Part shown: piece after piece, positions 15,171 to 17,394 of the stretch | Numbering within the stretch: the first letter of the stretch is position 1 | Layout: every line of letters starts with the position of its first letter | Source: JAJTFW01 sp964534995 | GTDB taxonomy: Bacteria; Bacteroidota; Bacteroidia; AKYH767-A; OLB10 | Reading direction: 5' to 3' | DNA length: 17,394 nt | Assembly: GCA_964534995.1 (NCBI GenBank) | Contig: CAZHSC010000072.1 | Location: forward strand, 1-17,394 | Notes under the pieces: generated by a model | The model's database searches: none | The model's input: the letters and a program-made list of their open reading frames with translations, nothing else | What the model was told of the DNA's origin: nothing | Translations under genes and position numbers: made by a program

Positions 15171-16961
15171 TTAATAATTTTTTTGTGCCAAACCTGTTGT
15201 TTTAAATTGTATTTCGAACAGGCGTTTATATGCACCATTCAAGCTGATCAATTGTGCATGCGTGCCCTGCTCAATGATCTCACCGTGATCCAGAACAATG
15301 ATGGTATGCGCGTTTAAAATGGTGGCCAGCCGGTGAGCGATGACAATGCTGGTTCTTTTACTGGTAATATTCTCCGTGGCTTTCGTAATGAGCGCTTCGG
15401 TTTCGGAGTCTACATTTGATGTGGCTTCATCCAGGATCAGGATGGCCGGGTCATATACATAAGCCCTGATGAAAGAAATCAACTGTCGCTGCCCGGTGGA
15501 CAATACGATTCCTCTTTCCTGTACCTGAAAATCATAAGTACCGGGCAATTGTTCAATAAATCCAGCTGCTCCCAGTTTGCCCGCGGCGTCTTTTACTTTT
15601 TCTAACGGAATGTTTTTGTTGTGAAGTGAGATGTTATTTATAACCGTATCCGAAAAGAGAAAGACATCCTGCATAACCAGGCCAATGTGTTTCCTTAAGT
15701 TTTCAAGTTTATATTCGAAAATATTTACATCATCAAGCAGTATTTCCCCTTTGCTTACTTCATAGAACCTGTTTAGTAAACTGATAATTGTCGATTTTCC
15801 GGCACCGGTTGCACCCACAAGCGCTACCATTTCACCCGGATTTAAAATGAAACTTATATCTCTTAATATCCAGTTGGGATCCTGCAGCTGACTGTTGTGA
15901 TAATTGTAGGCAAACCAAACATTCCGGAACTCAATTTTTCCGGAGATTTTTTCAGGTGCATAATTCCCTTTATCTGCAGGCATGTCATCTTCATCCACTA
16001 CCTTAAAGATCCTTTCGCTGCTAACCATTCCCATCTGCAGCGTATTGAATTTATCAGCCAGTTCCCGGATAGGCCTGAATAACATGTTTATGTACATGAT
16101 GAATGCGATGAGATTACCAAAACTAACCTCTTCGCGAATGACACCCCCCGCTCCCCACCATACCAGAAGTCCAATGGAAATCGCGGACAGTATTTCAACA
16201 ACCGGAAAAAAAATGGAATAGTACCATACGGAGCGGATATTGGCCAGCCTGTGACTGTGATTGATGGTTTCAAATTTCTCCATCTCCTCGTTTTGCCTTC
16301 CAAAAATCTGTACAATCCGCATACCCGTAAGGTGCTCCTGAACAAAAGTATTCAGTGCAGCAACCTGTGTGCGTACATCGTTAAAAGTGATTTTAATTTT
16401 ATTTTTAAAAATGTTGGTGGCAATCATGAGCAGGGGGATCGTTGATAAACTGATGAGTGCGAGTCTCCAGTCAACATAAAACATGACGGAAACAATGACC
16501 AGCAATTGCAATAGGTCACCAATAATAATCAATAATCCTTCCGAGAAAATATCCGAAATGGTTTCCATATCGGATATGCTTCTTGTTACACTGGTGCCAA
16601 CGGGTGTTTTATCAAAGAACCTTACATTAAACTGTTGCATCTTGGCAAAAAGGGAGTTCCGTAAATCACGGATAACATACTGGCCAAGCAGGTTGGTGTT
16701 CCAGGTATGCATAAACTGCAGTGATGACTGTAAAATAAGTACAGCTATCATACCGATGCTCATCCAGATAATAGCTTCCACATGGTTGTCGGCAATATAG
16801 CGATCAAGTATTTCCTGAGTCATCAGGGGCCTCACCGGCGAAAGCATGGCCAGCGAGATGGTTAGCACCAGGGCAATCCGGAATATTTTGCGGTAGGGTT
16901 GAGTGTAACCGAAAATCCTTTTCAGCACTTTACTGTTGATTCCTTTACCGCTCTGACTCAT
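15171..16961 (-). CDS. ABC exporter, fused membrane and ATPase domains (MsbA/BmrA-like)
   Basis: The protein has 596 residues. A type I exporter membrane domain occupies about 20-320, with six hydrophobic segments (for example 27-47, 63-83, 141-163, 165-184, 247-270, 281-295). The ATPase domain has Walker A GATGAGKST (383-391), Q-loop Gln431, signature LSTGQRQ (487-493), Walker B ILILDE with catalytic Glu512, the D-loop SNVD, and H-loop His543. All catalytic residues are present; the signature has Thr in place of the usual Gly, a variant common in MdlB/YheH-like exporters. It works as a dimer, either homodimer or with another half-transporter not seen here. The substrate (lipid, drug or peptide) cannot be deduced. 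The start overlaps the truA stop by four bases (ATGA), so the two are co-transcribed. Confidence 0.93.
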   Translation of the reverse strand: MSQSGKGINSKVLKRIFGYTQPYRKIFRIALVLTISLAMLSPVRPLMTQEILDRYIADNHVEAIIWMSIGMIAVLILQSSLQFMHTWNTNLLGQYVIRDLRNSLFAKMQQFNVRFFDKTPVGTSVTRSISDMETISDIFSEGLLIIIGDLLQLLVIVSVMFYVDWRLALISLSTIPLLMIATNIFKNKIKITFNDVRTQVAALNTFVQEHLTGMRIVQIFGRQNEEMEKFETINHSHRLANIRSVWYYSIFFPVVEILSAISIGLLVWWGAGGVIREEVSFGNLIAFIMYINMLFRPIRELADKFNTLQMGMVSSERIFKVVDEDDMPADKGNYAPEKISGKIEFRNVWFAYNYHNSQLQDPNWILRDISFILNPGEMVALVGATGAGKSTIISLLNRFYEVSKGEILLDDVNIFEYKLENLRKHIGLVMQDVFLFSDTVINNISLHNKNIPLEKVKDAAGKLGAAGFIEQLPGTYDFQVQERGIVLSTGQRQLISFIRAYVYDPAILILDEATSNVDSETEALITKATENITSKRTSIVIAHRLATILNAHTIIVLDHGEIIEQGTHAQLISLNGAYKRLFEIQFKTTGLAQKNY

Positions 16962-17394
16962 GGAATAAATGGAAGTTTTCGGTTCTCGTTCAGGTATGGA
17001 TATACTACCTCTTCAAGAAAAAGGCCTTTGGCAGGTACTGTCTGTCCTGCCATTTTCCTGTCACCGCTGCTCAGGATTTTCGAAAAACCTTCTTCATCCA
17101 GTTTCCCCAGTCCTACCTCTATAAAGGTACCTACCATAGCCCTCACCATCCCTCTTAAAAACCGGTTGGCACTCACGGTAAACCTAAGGGAACCGTTTTT
17201 CTTTATCCATGTACATTCCATCACCGTACAATGAAACGTATGCTGTTGCCCGTCACTTTTACTGAAACATCCGAAGTCAACATTTTGCATACAAAGTGCG
17301 GCACAGCGGTTCATGCTGTTTACGTCAAGCTGGCGATGAAAAAACCAGCTGTAATCATTTAAAAATGCATCTGGTTCCTGATGGATATAATAAC
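16958..17394 (-). CDS. truA: tRNA pseudouridine synthase A (TruA), C-terminal part
   Basis: The frame is open at the right edge; about 144 residues are visible, so the N-terminal part with the catalytic Asp lies outside. The enzyme makes pseudouridine at positions 38-40 of many tRNAs. Family markers seen here are the segment PDAFLNDYSWFF near the edge, LDVNSMNRCAALC, DFGCFSKSD, the conserved RFLRGMVRAMVG that binds tRNA, and the C-terminal GLFLEEVVYP (family form GLYLxxVxYP). The end NRKLPFIP and stop at 16958-16960 overlap the start of the ABC exporter. The length of the visible part matches the C-terminal half of TruA (usual total about 250 residues). Confidence 0.95.
   Translation of the reverse strand, partial: YYIHQEPDAFLNDYSWFFHRQLDVNSMNRCAALCMQNVDFGCFSKSDGQQHTFHCTVMECTWIKKNGSLRFTVSANRFLRGMVRAMVGTFIEVGLGKLDEEGFSKILSSGDRKMAGQTVPAKGLFLEEVVYPYLNENRKLPFIP

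Overview
The window reads as a metagenome-type scaffold from the phylum Bacteroidota. Three observations support this. A subtilisin-like protease ends in a type IX secretion (Por) sorting domain. Several genes are preceded by the Bacteroidota promoter pattern TTTG-N19..21-TAnnTTTG with no strong Shine-Dalgarno sequence. The protein families (pRiA4b ORF-3-like, the DUF1800/DUF1501 pair, secreted M36 and S8 peptidases) are typical of free-living members of that phylum. I cannot place it below phylum level. There are no rRNA or tRNA genes, CRISPR arrays, insertion sequences or phage genes that I can recognise.

Layout. Positions 1-2398 (minus) hold a secreted M36-type metallopeptidase whose C-terminus lies beyond the left edge. 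Positions 2510-3456 (minus) hold miaA, broken by a 10-N scaffold gap at 3296-3305. Positions 3537-6732 (minus) hold a pRiA4b ORF-3-like protein with a very acidic tail, a CCA-adding-type tRNA nucleotidyltransferase, and a membrane-anchored SGNH hydrolase. After a 528-bp AT-rich spacer comes a plus-strand block (7261-11601): a small helical protein of unknown function, a DUF2267 protein, the abutting DUF1800-DUF1501 pair, and a DoxX-like membrane protein. From 11606 to the right edge everything is on the minus strand again: truA (partial) overlapping an ABC exporter, then mnmA, a lipoprotein, and a type IX-secreted subtilase translationally coupled to the lipoprotein.

How the genes relate. Four genes act on tRNA (miaA, cca, mnmA, truA), making three base modifications and adding the 3' CCA. 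The other theme is the cell surface: two exported proteases, a lipoprotein, a Tat-type DUF1501 protein, an anchored SGNH hydrolase and an ABC exporter.

The most important observation concerns scaffold quality. The sequences on either side of the N gap both encode the same conserved MiaA segment, but they share only about 55% of bases. The scaffold therefore probably joins two different genomes inside miaA, and positions 1-3295 may not belong to the same organism as 3306-17394. I found no convincing new defence or mobile system. The least explained genes are the small helical protein with its DUF2267 neighbour, the DUF1800/DUF1501 pair, and the lipoprotein coupled to the subtilase.
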